Shown here in pieces: positions 26,442-36,004 of a DNA stretch of 64,000 nucleotides. The translations under genes and the position numbers were made by a program. The notes below the pieces were generated by a model. That model did not search any database and was not told the DNA's origin. It worked only from the letters and a program-made list of their open reading frames with translations. Position 1 is the first letter of the stretch. Every line of letters starts with the position of its first letter. The DNA comes from Methanosaeta sp. PtaB.Bin039 (GTDB taxonomy: Archaea > Halobacteriota > Methanosarcinia > Methanotrichales > Methanotrichaceae), in assembly GCA_002067795.1 (NCBI GenBank), contig MVQI01000041.1, positions 1 to 64,000 on the forward strand. Direction: 5' to 3'.

Positions 26442-27863
26442 ATGCTGGCACAGCTGAGAGAGCAGATCCTGGCAGGCTCGGCAGAGGAGTATCTAAGTCG
26501 CCTGTTCGACCGCATAGACCGCAGCAAGCTCAACGCTTTCACGACCCTCGACCGTGAGAACGCGCTTGGCCAGGCCCGGGAGTTCGACCGCTCTCCAAGA
26601 AAGGGTCTCATGGCCGGCATCCCAATCGCCATAAAGGACGGCATATCCACCATGGGGATCGAGACCACCTGCAGCTCTCGAATACTGAAGGGCTACATCC
26701 CGCCCTACGATGCCCACGTGATAGAGCGGCTCAAAGCGGAGGGAGCCATTATCATGGGCAAGACCAACATGGACGAGTTCGCAATGGGCACATCCACCGA
26801 GACCTCGGCCTTCGGGCCGACAAGAAATCCCTGGGACCTTCAGCGTGTGCCTGGCGGCTCCAGCGGTGGGAGCGCCGCCTGCGTGGCTGCCGGTGAGGCA
26901 CCATGCTCCCTGGGGTCGGACACCGGCGGCTCAGTCCGCTGCCCTGCCTCGTTTTGCGGCGTCGTCGGGCTCAAGCCCACATACGGGCTGGTCTCCAGAT
27001 ACGGATTGATCGCTTATGCCAACTCGCTTGAGCAGATCGGGCCCATTACCAGGACTGCGGAGGACTCTGCGTTCCTGCTGGATGTCATCGCTGGTCACGA
27101 CCCGCGGGACTCGACATCCGCTCCGGCCGCTGCCAAGGGCCGGTACCTAGATGGCCTGGACGGCGGCGTGAAGGACCTGCTGATCGGCGTGCCTGACGAG
27201 TACTTCGGAGAGGGCGTCGATCCGATGGTGGAGAAGGCTGTCTGGGACTCCGTATCGGTCCTCGAAGGCCTGGGGGCGACCTGGCAGCGGGTCAGCCTGC
27301 CTCATACCCGCTATGCCCTGGCAACCTACTACATAATCGCCATGTCTGAATGCTCGTCCAACCTCGCCCGCTTCGATGGCCTGCGGTATGGGCGCCGCCC
27401 TGGCGACGACAAAGACTGGCACACCACCTTCTCGGAGATCCGGTCAGCTGGCTTTGGGCCGGAGGCAAAGAGGAGGATTCTGCTTGGAACCTACGCGCTA
27501 TCCGCCGGTTATTACGGCAGATACTACCTGAAGGCCCTGCAGGTGCGCACGCTCATCAAACAGGACTTTGAGCGGGCACTCGAGAAGGTGGACCTGCTGG
27601 CCTCAGCCACGATGCCGTTTCCGGCATTTCGCATAGGGGAGCGCATATCCGATCCGCTTTCGCTCTACATGGCCGACATATTCACGGTCCCCGTGAACCT
27701 GGCGGGCGTTCCGGCGATATCGATCCCATGCGGGTTTGCCGACGGCCTGCCGATTGGGCTGCAGCTCATCGGCCGCCCGTTCCAGGAATCGCTTCTTCTT
27801 CGGGCTGCACAGGCTTACCAGGCGACCACGCCCCATCATCTGAGGACTCCGGAGGTGGCCTAG
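26442..27863 (+). CDS. gatA: Asp-tRNA(Asn)/Glu-tRNA(Gln) amidotransferase subunit A
   Basis: Amidase that releases ammonia from Gln or Asn for transfer to misacylated tRNA. The Ser-cisSer-Lys triad is visible: I-A-I-K-D-G (Lys), P-G-G-S-S-G-G-S-A-A, and G-S-D-T-G-G-S-V-R (nucleophile). At 473 residues the length is standard. It sits between gatC and gatB with almost no spacing; the gatB ribosome-binding site GGAGGTGG lies inside its last codons. Confidence 0.95.
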   Translation: MLAQLREQILAGSAEEYLSRLFDRIDRSKLNAFTTLDRENALGQAREFDRSPRKGLMAGIPIAIKDGISTMGIETTCSSRILKGYIPPYDAHVIERLKAEGAIIMGKTNMDEFAMGTSTETSAFGPTRNPWDLQRVPGGSSGGSAACVAAGEAPCSLGSDTGGSVRCPASFCGVVGLKPTYGLVSRYGLIAYANSLEQIGPITRTAEDSAFLLDVIAGHDPRDSTSAPAAAKGRYLDGLDGGVKDLLIGVPDEYFGEGVDPMVEKAVWDSVSVLEGLGATWQRVSLPHTRYALATYYIIAMSECSSNLARFDGLRYGRRPGDDKDWHTTFSEIRSAGFGPEAKRRILLGTYALSAGYYGRYYLKALQVRTLIKQDFERALEKVDLLASATMPFPAFRIGERISDPLSLYMADIFTVPVNLAGVPAISIPCGFADGLPIGLQLIGRPFQESLLLRAAQAYQATTPHHLRTPEVA

Positions 27864-27865
27864 AT

Positions 27866-29338
27866 ATGGACGACGTCATAATCGGGCTGGAGGTGCACGT
27901 CCAGCTCAACCGGCTCAGCTCGAAGCTGTTCTGCGGCTGCTCTACTGACTACCATAACGATCCCCCAAACAGCCATACATGTCCGGTCTGCCTGGGCCTG
28001 CCAGGATCGCTTCCGGTGATCAATCGCAAGGCTGTGGAGTTCAGCATCCGGGTCGGCCTGGCGCTCAACTGCCGCATAGAGCAGCAGACGATGTTCTATC
28101 GGAAGAACTACTACTACCCCGACCTGCCAAAGGGCTTTCAGATCAGCCAGTACGACTTTCCCCTTGCCACCGGCGGCCACATCATGATCAAGGGCGAAGA
28201 CGGCGAGCGGAATATCCGCATCACCCGGGCGCATATGGAGGAGGACCCGGGCAGGCTCGTCCATGCCGGCACCATCGACCGGGCCAAGTACACAATGGTT
28301 GACTACAACCGCTGTGGCATGCCTCTTTTAGAGGTGGTCACCGAGCCAGATCTCCGGTCGCCCAAGGAGGCCAGGGCTTTCCTGGACAAGCTGCGCACGA
28401 TCCTCGAGTACCTGGACGTCTTCGACGGTTCGCTTGAAGGCTCCATGAGGGTCGATTCCAACATATCTCTCGCCGGAGGAGACCGGGCCGAGGTAAAGAA
28501 CATATCCAGCTTCAAGGGTGTGGAAAAGGCCCTCTCGTACGAGATCACCAGGCAGAGGAACCTGCGCCGCAGAAACATCAGGGTTGTGCAGGAGACGCGC
28601 CACTTTGACGAGCTGCGCAATGTCACGGTCTCGATAAGGTCGAAGGAGGAGGCGCACGACTACCGCTACTTCCCGGAGATGGACCTTGTGCCGATACGGG
28701 TGGCTGACTGGGTGCCAAATGTGCAGGCCAGCCTGCCTGAGCTGCCTGACGCCAGGAGAGATCGGTTCCGGGAGCAGTACGGAATATCGGACGACCACGC
28801 CAAGTCCCTCACCTCGGAGATCAAGGTGGCAGATTTCTATGAGCAGGTGGCCTCGCGGACCGATCCGCGGCTGGCGGCTGTCTGGATTGCTGACGTTCTC
28901 AAGGGGGAACTCAACTACCGCAGCCTGGGAATAGACCGCTTCTCGCCCGATCACATGGTGGAGATCGTCTCGATGCTGGCGTCCCAGGAGATAACCGAGG
29001 ATGGTGCGGTGATCCTTTTGCGGACCCTCCTGGACCGAAAGATACCTTCTTTGGTGGATACGGAAAAGCCGGGGGCAACCAAGGCTGGCGGCCAGCTCTC
29101 CGTGCGCGTCTGCGATCTCGTTGGGTCACTGGGCCTGGCCAGGGCAGGGGATCAGGCTGTGAGAGCGGCTGTCCGGGATGCCGTGGCCGAATGCGCCTCT
29201 GCGGTCAGCGACTACCGCAGCGGAAACGAGCGAGCCATCAACTTCGTGGTGGGAGTTGTCATGAAAAAGACACGAGGTCGGGCTTCTCCAGCCGAGGCCC
29301 ACCGCATGGTGCAAGAGGAGATCGAGAAGGGGTCCTAG
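27866..29338 (+). CDS. gatB: Asp-tRNA(Asn)/Glu-tRNA(Gln) amidotransferase subunit B
   Basis: Binds the misacylated tRNA and activates its side chain with ATP. The ATG at 27866 is two bases after the gatA stop and is preceded by GGAGGTGG; the frame is open upstream but is inside gatA. Residues include I-G-L-E-V-H-V-Q-L, the zinc-site region C-G-C-S-T-D-Y and C-P-V-C-L-G-L-P-G, and the D-Y-N-R-C-G-M-P-L-L-E-V-V motif. The C-terminal YqeY-like tail is complete (490 residues). It works with the AspRS encoded at 41885 if that enzyme is non-discriminating. Confidence 0.95.
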   Translation: MDDVIIGLEVHVQLNRLSSKLFCGCSTDYHNDPPNSHTCPVCLGLPGSLPVINRKAVEFSIRVGLALNCRIEQQTMFYRKNYYYPDLPKGFQISQYDFPLATGGHIMIKGEDGERNIRITRAHMEEDPGRLVHAGTIDRAKYTMVDYNRCGMPLLEVVTEPDLRSPKEARAFLDKLRTILEYLDVFDGSLEGSMRVDSNISLAGGDRAEVKNISSFKGVEKALSYEITRQRNLRRRNIRVVQETRHFDELRNVTVSIRSKEEAHDYRYFPEMDLVPIRVADWVPNVQASLPELPDARRDRFREQYGISDDHAKSLTSEIKVADFYEQVASRTDPRLAAVWIADVLKGELNYRSLGIDRFSPDHMVEIVSMLASQEITEDGAVILLRTLLDRKIPSLVDTEKPGATKAGGQLSVRVCDLVGSLGLARAGDQAVRAAVRDAVAECASAVSDYRSGNERAINFVVGVVMKKTRGRASPAEAHRMVQEEIEKGS

Positions 29339-29679
29339 GGCGGCACGATTTTGCCGCTCTCGGGCATTCCTGGTCGGAAATGTTCGAGGGGCGAAGAAAC
29401 GGCTCTCGCAGTGGTGGACGGGAAGATAGCAGCCCGGGGCCGTCGATGGCCCACTCATGCCAGGGCTTTGGCCAGCGATAGAGCAGTCATTTTCGCCTGC
29501 AGCTTGCGGCTACCGGCATAGATAAGCCCGCACTACCTATCATTTCATATATCTGGTCTTTTGACTGGACGTCGCGGATACTGCCATGCTTTTGCAGAGC
29601 CATGCCCAAGTCCCATATCCCAAGAGCGATCGATTCTCTTTTATCCCACTTGACCACAATTAAGCGCGGTGGATCGTTA
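29339..29679. promoter_or_regulatory. intergenic region upstream of the PaaK-like ligase
   Basis: No gene is seen in these 341 bases. An AT-rich stretch around 29541-29555 includes CATATAT, and a second TTAA-containing patch lies near 29660. Either could be the promoter of the ligase gene. Confidence 0.4.
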
Positions 29680-30984
29680 ATGTCTGGATACTGGGATCCG
29701 CAGATCGAGCGTATGCCGGTCAAAGACCTGCAAATGCTACAGCTAGACCGTCTCAAGGCCATGGCTCGTTACGTCTATGATCATTCCGAGTTCTACAGGC
29801 AGCGGTTCAATGAGGCCAATGTGAGGCCCGACGACATCAAGGAGCTTTCAGATGTAACCAAGCTTCCATTTACCAGGAAGGTGGATCTGCGGAACACCTA
29901 CCCTACAGGCATGTTCTGCCTGCCAAAGAACTGGGTGGTGCGCTATCACGTCTCCAGCGGCACCACCGGCAAGCCCACCGTGGTGGGCTATACCCAGGGA
30001 GATATTCAGACCTGGACCGAGTCGCTCGCCAGGGCTCTGACGTCAATCGGCCTGGGTCGGGCCGATACCGTTCAGGTGGGCTATGGATACGGCCTTTTCA
30101 CCGGGGGCCTGGGGCTTCATTACGGGGCCGAGCGGATAGGCGGGGCGGTCGTTCCCACAGGCACAGGGAATACCGAGCGTCAGATCGAGCTTATGCAGGA
30201 CCTGGAGAGCACCGCAATAGCTTGCACGCCTTCTTACTTCCTGCACATGATCGAGGTTGCCGAGAGGATGGGCATATCCATTAGAGACGACACCAAGCTC
30301 AAGACCGGCGTCTTCGGGGCAGAGCCCTGGTCTGACGAGACCAGAAAAAGGATAGAGGAGGCCACCGGGATCAAGGCCTACGATATCTACGGCACGTCAG
30401 AGATCAGCGGTCCGTTGTGCACCGAATGCCACATGCAGCAGGGCATCCATATGTGGGCGGATATGTTCCTGATCGAGATCATCGATCCGGCTACAGGCGA
30501 GCAGGTTGAGGACGGGGAGCGAGGGGAGCTGGTGGTCACCACCCTCAACAAGTGGGCCCTGCCCCTGATAAGATACCGCATAGGCGACCTGACCGTCAAG
30601 GACTCCGAGCCCTGTGAGTGCGGCCGAACCCACCCCCGCATCATGCGCATACTTGGCCGGACCGACGACATGCTGATCATCCGGGGCATAAACGTCTTCC
30701 CAAGCCAGGTCGAGTCGGTCCTGATGAAGATACCCGAGGTGGCCAGCCATTATCAGATCGTCGTCAGCCGCAAAGGTCCTCTTGACGTGATGAAGGTGCG
30801 TGTGGAGCTGACCGAGTCGGGCTTCAGCGACAAGATCGGCGACCTGATGAGCCTCAGCAAGAAGATAGGAAAAGACCTGAAGAGCGTGCTGAATATCGCG
30901 GCTGAGGTCGAACTGGTGGAGCCAGGTGTCATACCCCGCTCCGAGGGCAAAGCCAAGCGAGTCATCGACAACCGGAAGATCTGA
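29680..30984 (+). CDS. paaK: phenylacetate-CoA ligase-type adenylate-forming enzyme
   Basis: Activates an aryl acid as the adenylate and transfers it to CoA. The 434 residues show the phosphate loop S-S-G-T-T-G-K-P-T, the Y-D-I-Y-G-T-S-E motif, R-I-G-D-L-T and the C-terminal hinge G-R-T-D-D-M-L-I-I-R-G-I-N-V-F-P. In methanogens PaaK-like ligases are thought to serve aromatic amino acid salvage from aryl acids. The ATG at 29680 follows GGTGGA; the frame is open 26 codons upstream without conserved sequence. An ACT-domain gene follows, a common pairing. Confidence 0.9.
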   Translation: MSGYWDPQIERMPVKDLQMLQLDRLKAMARYVYDHSEFYRQRFNEANVRPDDIKELSDVTKLPFTRKVDLRNTYPTGMFCLPKNWVVRYHVSSGTTGKPTVVGYTQGDIQTWTESLARALTSIGLGRADTVQVGYGYGLFTGGLGLHYGAERIGGAVVPTGTGNTERQIELMQDLESTAIACTPSYFLHMIEVAERMGISIRDDTKLKTGVFGAEPWSDETRKRIEEATGIKAYDIYGTSEISGPLCTECHMQQGIHMWADMFLIEIIDPATGEQVEDGERGELVVTTLNKWALPLIRYRIGDLTVKDSEPCECGRTHPRIMRILGRTDDMLIIRGINVFPSQVESVLMKIPEVASHYQIVVSRKGPLDVMKVRVELTESGFSDKIGDLMSLSKKIGKDLKSVLNIAAEVELVEPGVIPRSEGKAKRVIDNRKI

Positions 30985-31003
30985 GGCCCGGGAAAACCCA
31001 GCC

Positions 31004-31012
31004 TCTATAAAT
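31004..31012 (+). promoter_or_regulatory. TATA box upstream of the ACT-domain gene
   Basis: CTATAAATA lies 20 bases after the PaaK stop and about 40 bases before the ATG of the ACT gene, which also has AGGAGG at 31035-31040. The ACT gene thus appears to have a promoter of its own. Confidence 0.5.
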
Positions 31013-31050
31013 AATATACAATCCGATAATCGATAGGAGGAAGCGGGCAT

Positions 31051-31485
31051 ATGAGCGAGATAAAGCAGATATCACTATTTGTCGAGAACAAGCCGGGCCG
31101 CATGGCCAAGGTGTCGAAGACCCTCTCGGAAGCCGGGGTCAACATACGGGCAATGACCGTAGCCGAGGCCGGGGACTTCGGCGTCATCCGCATGGTGGTT
31201 GACGTCCCGGAGAAGGGGTATCAGGTGTTGAAGGCAGCCGGATTTACCGTATCCATGACCGACGTCCTGGCCGTGGAGATGAAGGACAGCCCCGGCGGTC
31301 TATACGAGATCGTGGACACCCTGGGCACCAATAACATCAACGTGGATTACGCCTACGCCTTCGTGACTGCAAAAGCCGAGCGGGCCATGCTGATCCTGCG
31401 GGTGGACGACCTGGCCGGAGCCAGGCGTGTGCTGGGGGAGAAGGGGATAAAGATCGCCACCCCCGGGGAGATCCAGAAGATCTGA
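31051..31485 (+). CDS. tandem ACT-domain protein
   Basis: The 144 residues form two ACT domains: the first starts I-S-L-F-V-E-N-K-P-G-R-M, the second M-K-D-S-P-G-G-L-Y-E-I-V. Such small proteins bind amino acids and are often found next to PaaK or indolepyruvate oxidoreductase genes, where they probably regulate aryl-acid or amino-acid metabolism. Good AGGAGG site and TATA promoter upstream. The next gene begins two bases after its stop. Confidence 0.9.
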   Translation: MSEIKQISLFVENKPGRMAKVSKTLSEAGVNIRAMTVAEAGDFGVIRMVVDVPEKGYQVLKAAGFTVSMTDVLAVEMKDSPGGLYEIVDTLGTNNINVDYAYAFVTAKAERAMLILRVDDLAGARRVLGEKGIKIATPGEIQKI

Positions 31486-31486
31486 G

Positions 31487-32092
31487 ATGACTTGCGGGAG
31501 ATGTCGATTGCCGATGAGACTCCTGGCCGCAATTCTGGCCGTATCGATCTTGCTGATGCCTTTTGCGGCTGCTCTTGAAGGAGAGCTCTTCTCTCTTCAG
31601 GAGAGCAGGCTATTCCTGGACCCCGGCCCGGGCTTCGAGCTGGTCTCCGAGGGCTCCAACCTGAGCCGGGGAATTCTCAGCCACGAATATGCCCTGACTG
31701 CGGGAGAGAATTTGACTGCTGGCTACGCCTACCTCTCGGTTGCAGATGTAGCTGACCGCAATATGCGTCTGATCGATCCTGGCAGCCTGGTGCGTCTGAT
31801 CTCTGCCGGAGCCCTGGAGTCTCTCCAGGATGAAGGCGTAGTGGTGGTTGGCAACTGGTCTGCCTCAGGCAGCATGGGCCAGAATGTGCCAGTTCATATC
31901 CTCGGGCGCAAGAGTTCGGAAGCCAGCGGGACGTGGGACGAGATACTGGCCATCTATCCGACCGGCCATCTGGCAGTATGGGACCTGGGCAACCACCAGT
32001 ATGCGGTACTGATATCGTTTTTTGACCAGGCAACCACCAGGCGCATCGTGGAGACGCTGGCCATCCGCCCAGGGCCTCCCTCTCCTTTTTAA
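31487..32092 (+). CDS. exported hypothetical protein
   Basis: I do not recognise a family. The product is 201 residues (192 if the in-frame ATG at 31514 is used, which has GGGAG 13 bases upstream). Either form carries a signal peptide, with L-L-A-A-I-L-A-V-S-I-L-L-M-P-F as the hydrophobic core. The mature part is mixed alpha/beta, with one Lys-poor N-terminal half and few cysteines. It starts right after the ACT-domain gene, so is probably co-transcribed; a functional link is not obvious. Its 3' end faces the dUTPase gene 17 bases away. Confidence 0.6.
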   Translation: MTCGRCRLPMRLLAAILAVSILLMPFAAALEGELFSLQESRLFLDPGPGFELVSEGSNLSRGILSHEYALTAGENLTAGYAYLSVADVADRNMRLIDPGSLVRLISAGALESLQDEGVVVVGNWSASGSMGQNVPVHILGRKSSEASGTWDEILAIYPTGHLAVWDLGNHQYAVLISFFDQATTRRIVETLAIRPGPPSPF

Positions 32093-32109
32093 TCGGTCCG
32101 GGCGACCTT

Positions 32110-32598
32110 TCAGATGTTCTCTCCCTGGTAGATCCCCTCGTAGCTCTTCTCCGCAGGGCGGTCCAGGCGCAGGAAGAGCAGCTGCATCAGGCGGGCATCA
32201 CGCCGCAGATCGAGCCCGCAGGGGTTGTGGACTACCAGCAGGGATTGCGATCGTCCACGGTAACCGGGGTCCCACAGCGCCGTCTCGATCGTAGCCCCGC
32301 AGCGCAGAAGGCTTGAGCGGGGTCTGGCCAGGGCGCAAAGATCGCCAGGCAAGCAAACGACCTCGTTGAAGATGATAAGGTAGGAACCTGGTCCCAGATG
32401 CACCCAACCATCGCCGTCGAATGGCAGCTCCTCGGTCTGAGCCAGCGTCCTCTCCTGGTTGCTGTAGGCCACCTTGCCGGCAGAGGAGAAGCGTTCAGCT
32501 CTTCGCAGGGTAAGCTCGATTCCGCACATCTGCTGCTGCTCAGGGCCGATGCAGCCCTGGACGTATCTGGCGGCCTGCCCGCCGGAGAGAACACTCAT
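32110..32598 (-). CDS. dut: dUTP diphosphatase (dUTPase/DCD fold)
   Basis: Hydrolyses dUTP to dUMP, keeping uracil out of DNA. The start at 32598 gives 162 residues beginning M-S-V-L-S-G-G-Q-A. Family features include G-I-E-L-T-L near the N-terminus, the A-R-P-R-S-S-L-L-R-C-G motif (R-S-S-L), and A-L-W-D-P-G-Y-R-G-R-S, typical of archaeal dUTPase/dCTP deaminase relatives. The longer frame up to 32649 lacks conserved sequence. Because dUTPase and bifunctional DCD-DUT share these motifs, the exact activity is open. Confidence 0.85.
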   Translation of the reverse strand: MSVLSGGQAARYVQGCIGPEQQQMCGIELTLRRAERFSSAGKVAYSNQERTLAQTEELPFDGDGWVHLGPGSYLIIFNEVVCLPGDLCALARPRSSLLRCGATIETALWDPGYRGRSQSLLVVHNPCGLDLRRDARLMQLLFLRLDRPAEKSYEGIYQGENI

Positions 32599-32810
32599 AT
32601 AAGGACACCTGCCCAATTTCCAATGTGAAACAGCCCCTGCATTTATCACTTGCTGCCAGATGAGGCATTATATACCTCCCCATCCTTGCTGCGGCAGGAT
32701 GTATCGCCTCTCTGGCAGCCTGCTCCAGGCAGACACTTTCTCCACCCAACCGAAGAAGGCATCACGGCTGTTAGATATCCTCACTCTCCTCACATCTTGG
32801 CACCTTCTTC

Positions 32811-32819
32811 TTATATAAC
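32811..32819 (+). promoter_or_regulatory. TATA box for the conserved hypothetical gene
   Basis: CTTATATAA lies about 27 bases before the GTG at 32844 and suggests leaderless initiation there. Confidence 0.45.
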
Positions 32820-32843
32820 GAACTGAAATTCACTGAACCGTAT

Positions 32844-33311
32844 GTGCAGGGCTCCTCAATTGTCTCACCCCTTGGCACCCTCCCAAAGGTTAATGGCCGA
32901 AGACCGGCATCTCCTATTGTGGGCCTGGACATTGGGCAGTCTCTGACCATCCCAGGTTCAAAAAACAAGACCGGAGATGACTGTCTTATGGAAGGAATGG
33001 TTCGGTTGGAGGTGGAGATCCGGGACTTCACCACCATGAGATCGAGGATAGTCTGGCCGGAATCGGTCGGGCCGTGGATAGTCGGTGGAGTTGATGAGCT
33101 CATGGTCCACTTCACCTACGCCGGCTGGTCCGCCTATAAGACCGGAAATCCCATCTCACTGGTCCTCACGAGCACCGTTGAGGAGCTTGGCATAGCCGTG
33201 GCCGAGATGTTGTCCAGGACCATTCAGTCCATGGGTGCCGTTCAGGTCTCGGAGGTCCGCATGAACAAGGAGGCCCTGGACGCTATGAAGCGGGACCGGA
33301 TAGATCCCTGA
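32844..33311 (+). CDS. conserved-looking hypothetical protein
   Basis: I do not recognise a family. If translation starts at the leaderless GTG 32844 the product has 155 residues; from the ATG at 32988 it has 107. The second part, beginning M-V-R-L-E-V-E-I-R-D-F, is well structured, with a strand-rich region (V-D-E-L-M-V-H-F-T-Y-A-G-W) and two helices (T-V-E-E-L-G-I-A-V-A-E-M-L and N-K-E-A-L-D-A-M-K). The first 48 residues look unordered, so the shorter form is possible. No signal peptide. It stands alone between dUTPase and a convergent phosphatase gene. Confidence 0.6.
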   Translation: MQGSSIVSPLGTLPKVNGRRPASPIVGLDIGQSLTIPGSKNKTGDDCLMEGMVRLEVEIRDFTTMRSRIVWPESVGPWIVGGVDELMVHFTYAGWSAYKTGNPISLVLTSTVEELGIAVAEMLSRTIQSMGAVQVSEVRMNKEALDAMKRDRIDP

Positions 33312-33480
33312 AGGATGGCGAATACGCAGGCTTGTCTGGCAGCACAATTCCAGCCCGGCCCATCAGGGGCCACTGCATCCCCTCCACGGATTTTTGGGTC
33401 CGGGAGTAGTCGCTGTCCGGTAAATGGCGATTCACGCCGTTGCGGCTTGGTCCACAACCTTTTTTTTCGTCTGCCTATTG

Positions 33481-34803
33481 TCAGCCGCCACGCCATACCC
33501 TCCAGACGACGAGCAGGCCTGCCAGGTTGATCAGCACGATCAGGGCAGAGCCCACCATCCAGCGGGGGACGAATGGCTCACCGTCCTGTCTGGCCGAAGC
33601 CTGATCAACTCTTCGCAGGTCGAGGACTTGGTCGGAGATCACGTCCACGCGATGGGACGCATCCAGGGCCTTCACCGTGTAGGTTCCGCGTTTAAGCCCC
33701 TCGAACCGGTAGGCCGAAGAACCTGAGCCTTTAATGGCCTTCAAGTCTGTCCCGTTCAGCTCGACGCTTTGTGGCCCCTGCAGAAGGACCGTAAGGCGGG
33801 CCAGCCTTGCAAGAGGCAATGCCCTGTCTGCAGGAAATCTTGGATCGTCGATTCCCAGCAGCCGGAGGAGGGTTGGGGCAACTGCGGTCTGTGACCAGAT
33901 CCCGTCAAGGATCAGGTCGTCTGCTGGATCTCCCACGAAGACGAGGGGGATGCGCAGGCTCTCCAGGCGCTCGGCATACTGGGCGGAGGCATGCCCACCT
34001 CTGTTGGAAAAGGACATTCCATGGTCCGCAGTCACACCAAGGAGCACGCCCTTCTCCTGACAGGCCTCCATCAGCCTTCCCAGGGGGGCGTCCAGCGCTG
34101 ATATAGTCTCAAGGTATTGGTCTGCTCCGCGGGCATGGGCGGCGCTGTCGGCCCCTCCGATGTTCACCAGCAGAAAAAACGGCTGGTCCAGACGGCCGAC
34201 CATGTCTGCTGCGGCATCCAGCCCCCAGCGGTTGTATCGGGCGTAGCTGGATCCCGCGTAGGCGGCAAATGCGTTCCTCCACTGCTGCAGCATGAGCTGA
34301 ACTGAAGGCGGGAGATCTGCTCTCGCTCCCAGTGTCGGGTCTCCGCAGAGGGAGTTGTCCTCGAAATACACCACACCATCCTGCTCTTCGAGCATGTTCT
34401 GAAAGTCCCCCCTCTGCAGCAGGGCCAGGCAGAGGAACCCTTCCTCCCGGAGAGTGTCGAATACCGTGCTGCCTGTCCCTACAAGAGCCTCATCCGCATC
34501 TCTTTGGCCGGTCACAAGCACGCTGTGTGCGGGAGAGGTGGACGGGACCGGCACCCGTAAATCCAATACCCTGGCCCCTCTGCTGGTCAGGTTGAGAAGC
34601 TTTATCCCGGGAATTGGCCGGCCAGTGATGCTATAGGCCTGGAACTCCGGGTACACATAGGACGCCCCCACTCCGTCCATCACAAGGAGAACCGCCCCGG
34701 GTGGCGCAGCAGCATTCTCTGCCGTCAGTATGGCCATCTCGCCATGCGCGGCACAATTGCCAGAAGAGGCTGAGAGGAGGATTAAAAAAAGTGCCAGGAT
34801 CAT
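33481..34803 (-). CDS. membrane-anchored alkaline-phosphatase-superfamily protein
   Basis: The 440-residue product has an N-terminal signal peptide and a C-terminal transmembrane helix (V-G-S-A-L-I-V-L-I-N-L-A-G-L-L-V-V-W) followed by basic residues, so the catalytic part should face outside. Phosphatase/sulfatase-superfamily motifs are M-D-G-V-G-A-S-Y with a T-S-P-A-H-S nucleophile region, and T-A-D-H-G-M-S, with the G-G-A-D-S-A-A-H segment between them. It could be a phosphodiesterase or phosphoglycerol-type transferase. An extra strand-rich domain (about 320-400) precedes the anchor. It starts 13 bases after the Fae-Hps stop and may belong to that transcript. Confidence 0.8.
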   Translation of the reverse strand: MILALFLILLSASSGNCAAHGEMAILTAENAAAPPGAVLLVMDGVGASYVYPEFQAYSITGRPIPGIKLLNLTSRGARVLDLRVPVPSTSPAHSVLVTGQRDADEALVGTGSTVFDTLREEGFLCLALLQRGDFQNMLEEQDGVVYFEDNSLCGDPTLGARADLPPSVQLMLQQWRNAFAAYAGSSYARYNRWGLDAAADMVGRLDQPFFLLVNIGGADSAAHARGADQYLETISALDAPLGRLMEACQEKGVLLGVTADHGMSFSNRGGHASAQYAERLESLRIPLVFVGDPADDLILDGIWSQTAVAPTLLRLLGIDDPRFPADRALPLARLARLTVLLQGPQSVELNGTDLKAIKGSGSSAYRFEGLKRGTYTVKALDASHRVDVISDQVLDLRRVDQASARQDGEPFVPRWMVGSALIVLINLAGLLVVWRVWRGG

Positions 34804-34816
34804 TGGGCTTTTCTGT

Positions 34817-36004
34817 TTAGAAGTCGGTCATGATCCGGTACTGATCGATCTCGCTCTGTTTCAGCTGGGTTAGGAACTGCTCAGCCATGTCCCTGATGTC
34901 CTTGGAGCGGGTGATGGCCCTGCCTGCCACAACTATATCTGCCCCGGCGGACAGCGCGTCCTTGACTGTATCCGCCCGGATGCCTCCGGCAACCGCGACA
35001 AGCACGCGACCCCCATCCTTTTGCAGGGCCTTGATCTGGGGTATGTCCTGCCAGGCGTGTCCGCTGCTCTCCATATCGATGGCCCGGTGAAGCTCGACCA
35101 CATCTGGCAAGACCTCCAGGCCGCTCAGGACTGCCAGGGGATCCTTCACGTTGAGCATATCGATTATGGAGTATATCCCGGTCTTCTTGGCCTCTCTTAC
35201 CGCAAGCTCTATTGTCTTTACCGGAGCCAAGCCGGATATCACAACCGCATCGGCAGAGGCATCGGCAGCGAGCCTGACCTCCAGGTTTCCAGTATCCAGA
35301 GTCTTGAGGTCGAGTATGACGAAGGAGCCTGGACGGGCGGCCCTGACCTCCCTGACCACCGAGACGCCCAGCATCTTGACCAGCGGCGTGCCGACCTCGA
35401 TCAGGACGTGATCGCTATCCGGGATGCTGGACAGCACCCGGCGCACCTCGGAGAGGTCAACAAGGTCCAGGGCAACCTGCAGATATGGCGGGTCCCAGAG
35501 CCTGGTGACCCGAAATCCCATGATCGGGTGTGTGGAGCGGTCCTTCTCGTAAAGCACCTTCTCTATCTCCGGGAACCCTTCCATGGCCCTTCTCAGGGCA
35601 AGCTTGGTCGCACCGTAGTTGTAGCGGTAGAGCGCATCGTAATCCTTTGCCTCCGGGTGAATGAAGACCGATACCACCACTACCAGCTTCTCCACCTGGT
35701 CCCGGGGAATTATCCCCTCTGCCACGCAGTCGGCCACTGCCCTGGCCACGGCTGTCTGGGCCGGCCCGAAGATCTGGGCGGCCTGGTCCATGTTCTTTAC
35801 CGTCACTTTGGGTACGATCAGGGTGGCCGGCTTGGCCGGAAGGTTTGGCCGGATTACCGAGAGAAGCGGGGTGTGGCCGGCGGAGAGCTGGGTCAATCCG
35901 TTGGCGAATGCAGCGCCCACCGGGCCTTCCTTGTCCCCTATGATAAGGTCTATATGAGCGATCTCAGGCTCCTTGCCTATGAGAGCCTCTCCAATTAAAA
36001 ACAA
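34817..36004 (-). CDS. fae-hps: bifunctional formaldehyde-activating enzyme / 3-hexulose-6-phosphate synthase
   Basis: Residues 1-160 are Fae, joining formaldehyde to tetrahydromethanopterin (I-A-H-I-D-L-I-I-G holds the catalytic His). Residues about 165-395 are hexulose-phosphate synthase, with I-L-D-L-K-T-L-D and [10 protein letters not shown]. Fused Fae-Hps is known from methanogens, where the reverse reaction supplies ribose phosphate and the freed formaldehyde is captured. The start is a TTG at 36004 with GAGGTG six bases upstream and matches the M-F-L-I-G-E-A-L start of homologues. The domain order is standard and complete. Confidence 0.95.
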   Translation of the reverse strand: MFLIGEALIGKEPEIAHIDLIIGDKEGPVGAAFANGLTQLSAGHTPLLSVIRPNLPAKPATLIVPKVTVKNMDQAAQIFGPAQTAVARAVADCVAEGIIPRDQVEKLVVVVSVFIHPEAKDYDALYRYNYGATKLALRRAMEGFPEIEKVLYEKDRSTHPIMGFRVTRLWDPPYLQVALDLVDLSEVRRVLSSIPDSDHVLIEVGTPLVKMLGVSVVREVRAARPGSFVILDLKTLDTGNLEVRLAADASADAVVISGLAPVKTIELAVREAKKTGIYSIIDMLNVKDPLAVLSGLEVLPDVVELHRAIDMESSGHAWQDIPQIKALQKDGGRVLVAVAGGIRADTVKDALSAGADIVVAGRAITRSKDIRDMAEQFLTQLKQSEIDQYRIMTDF

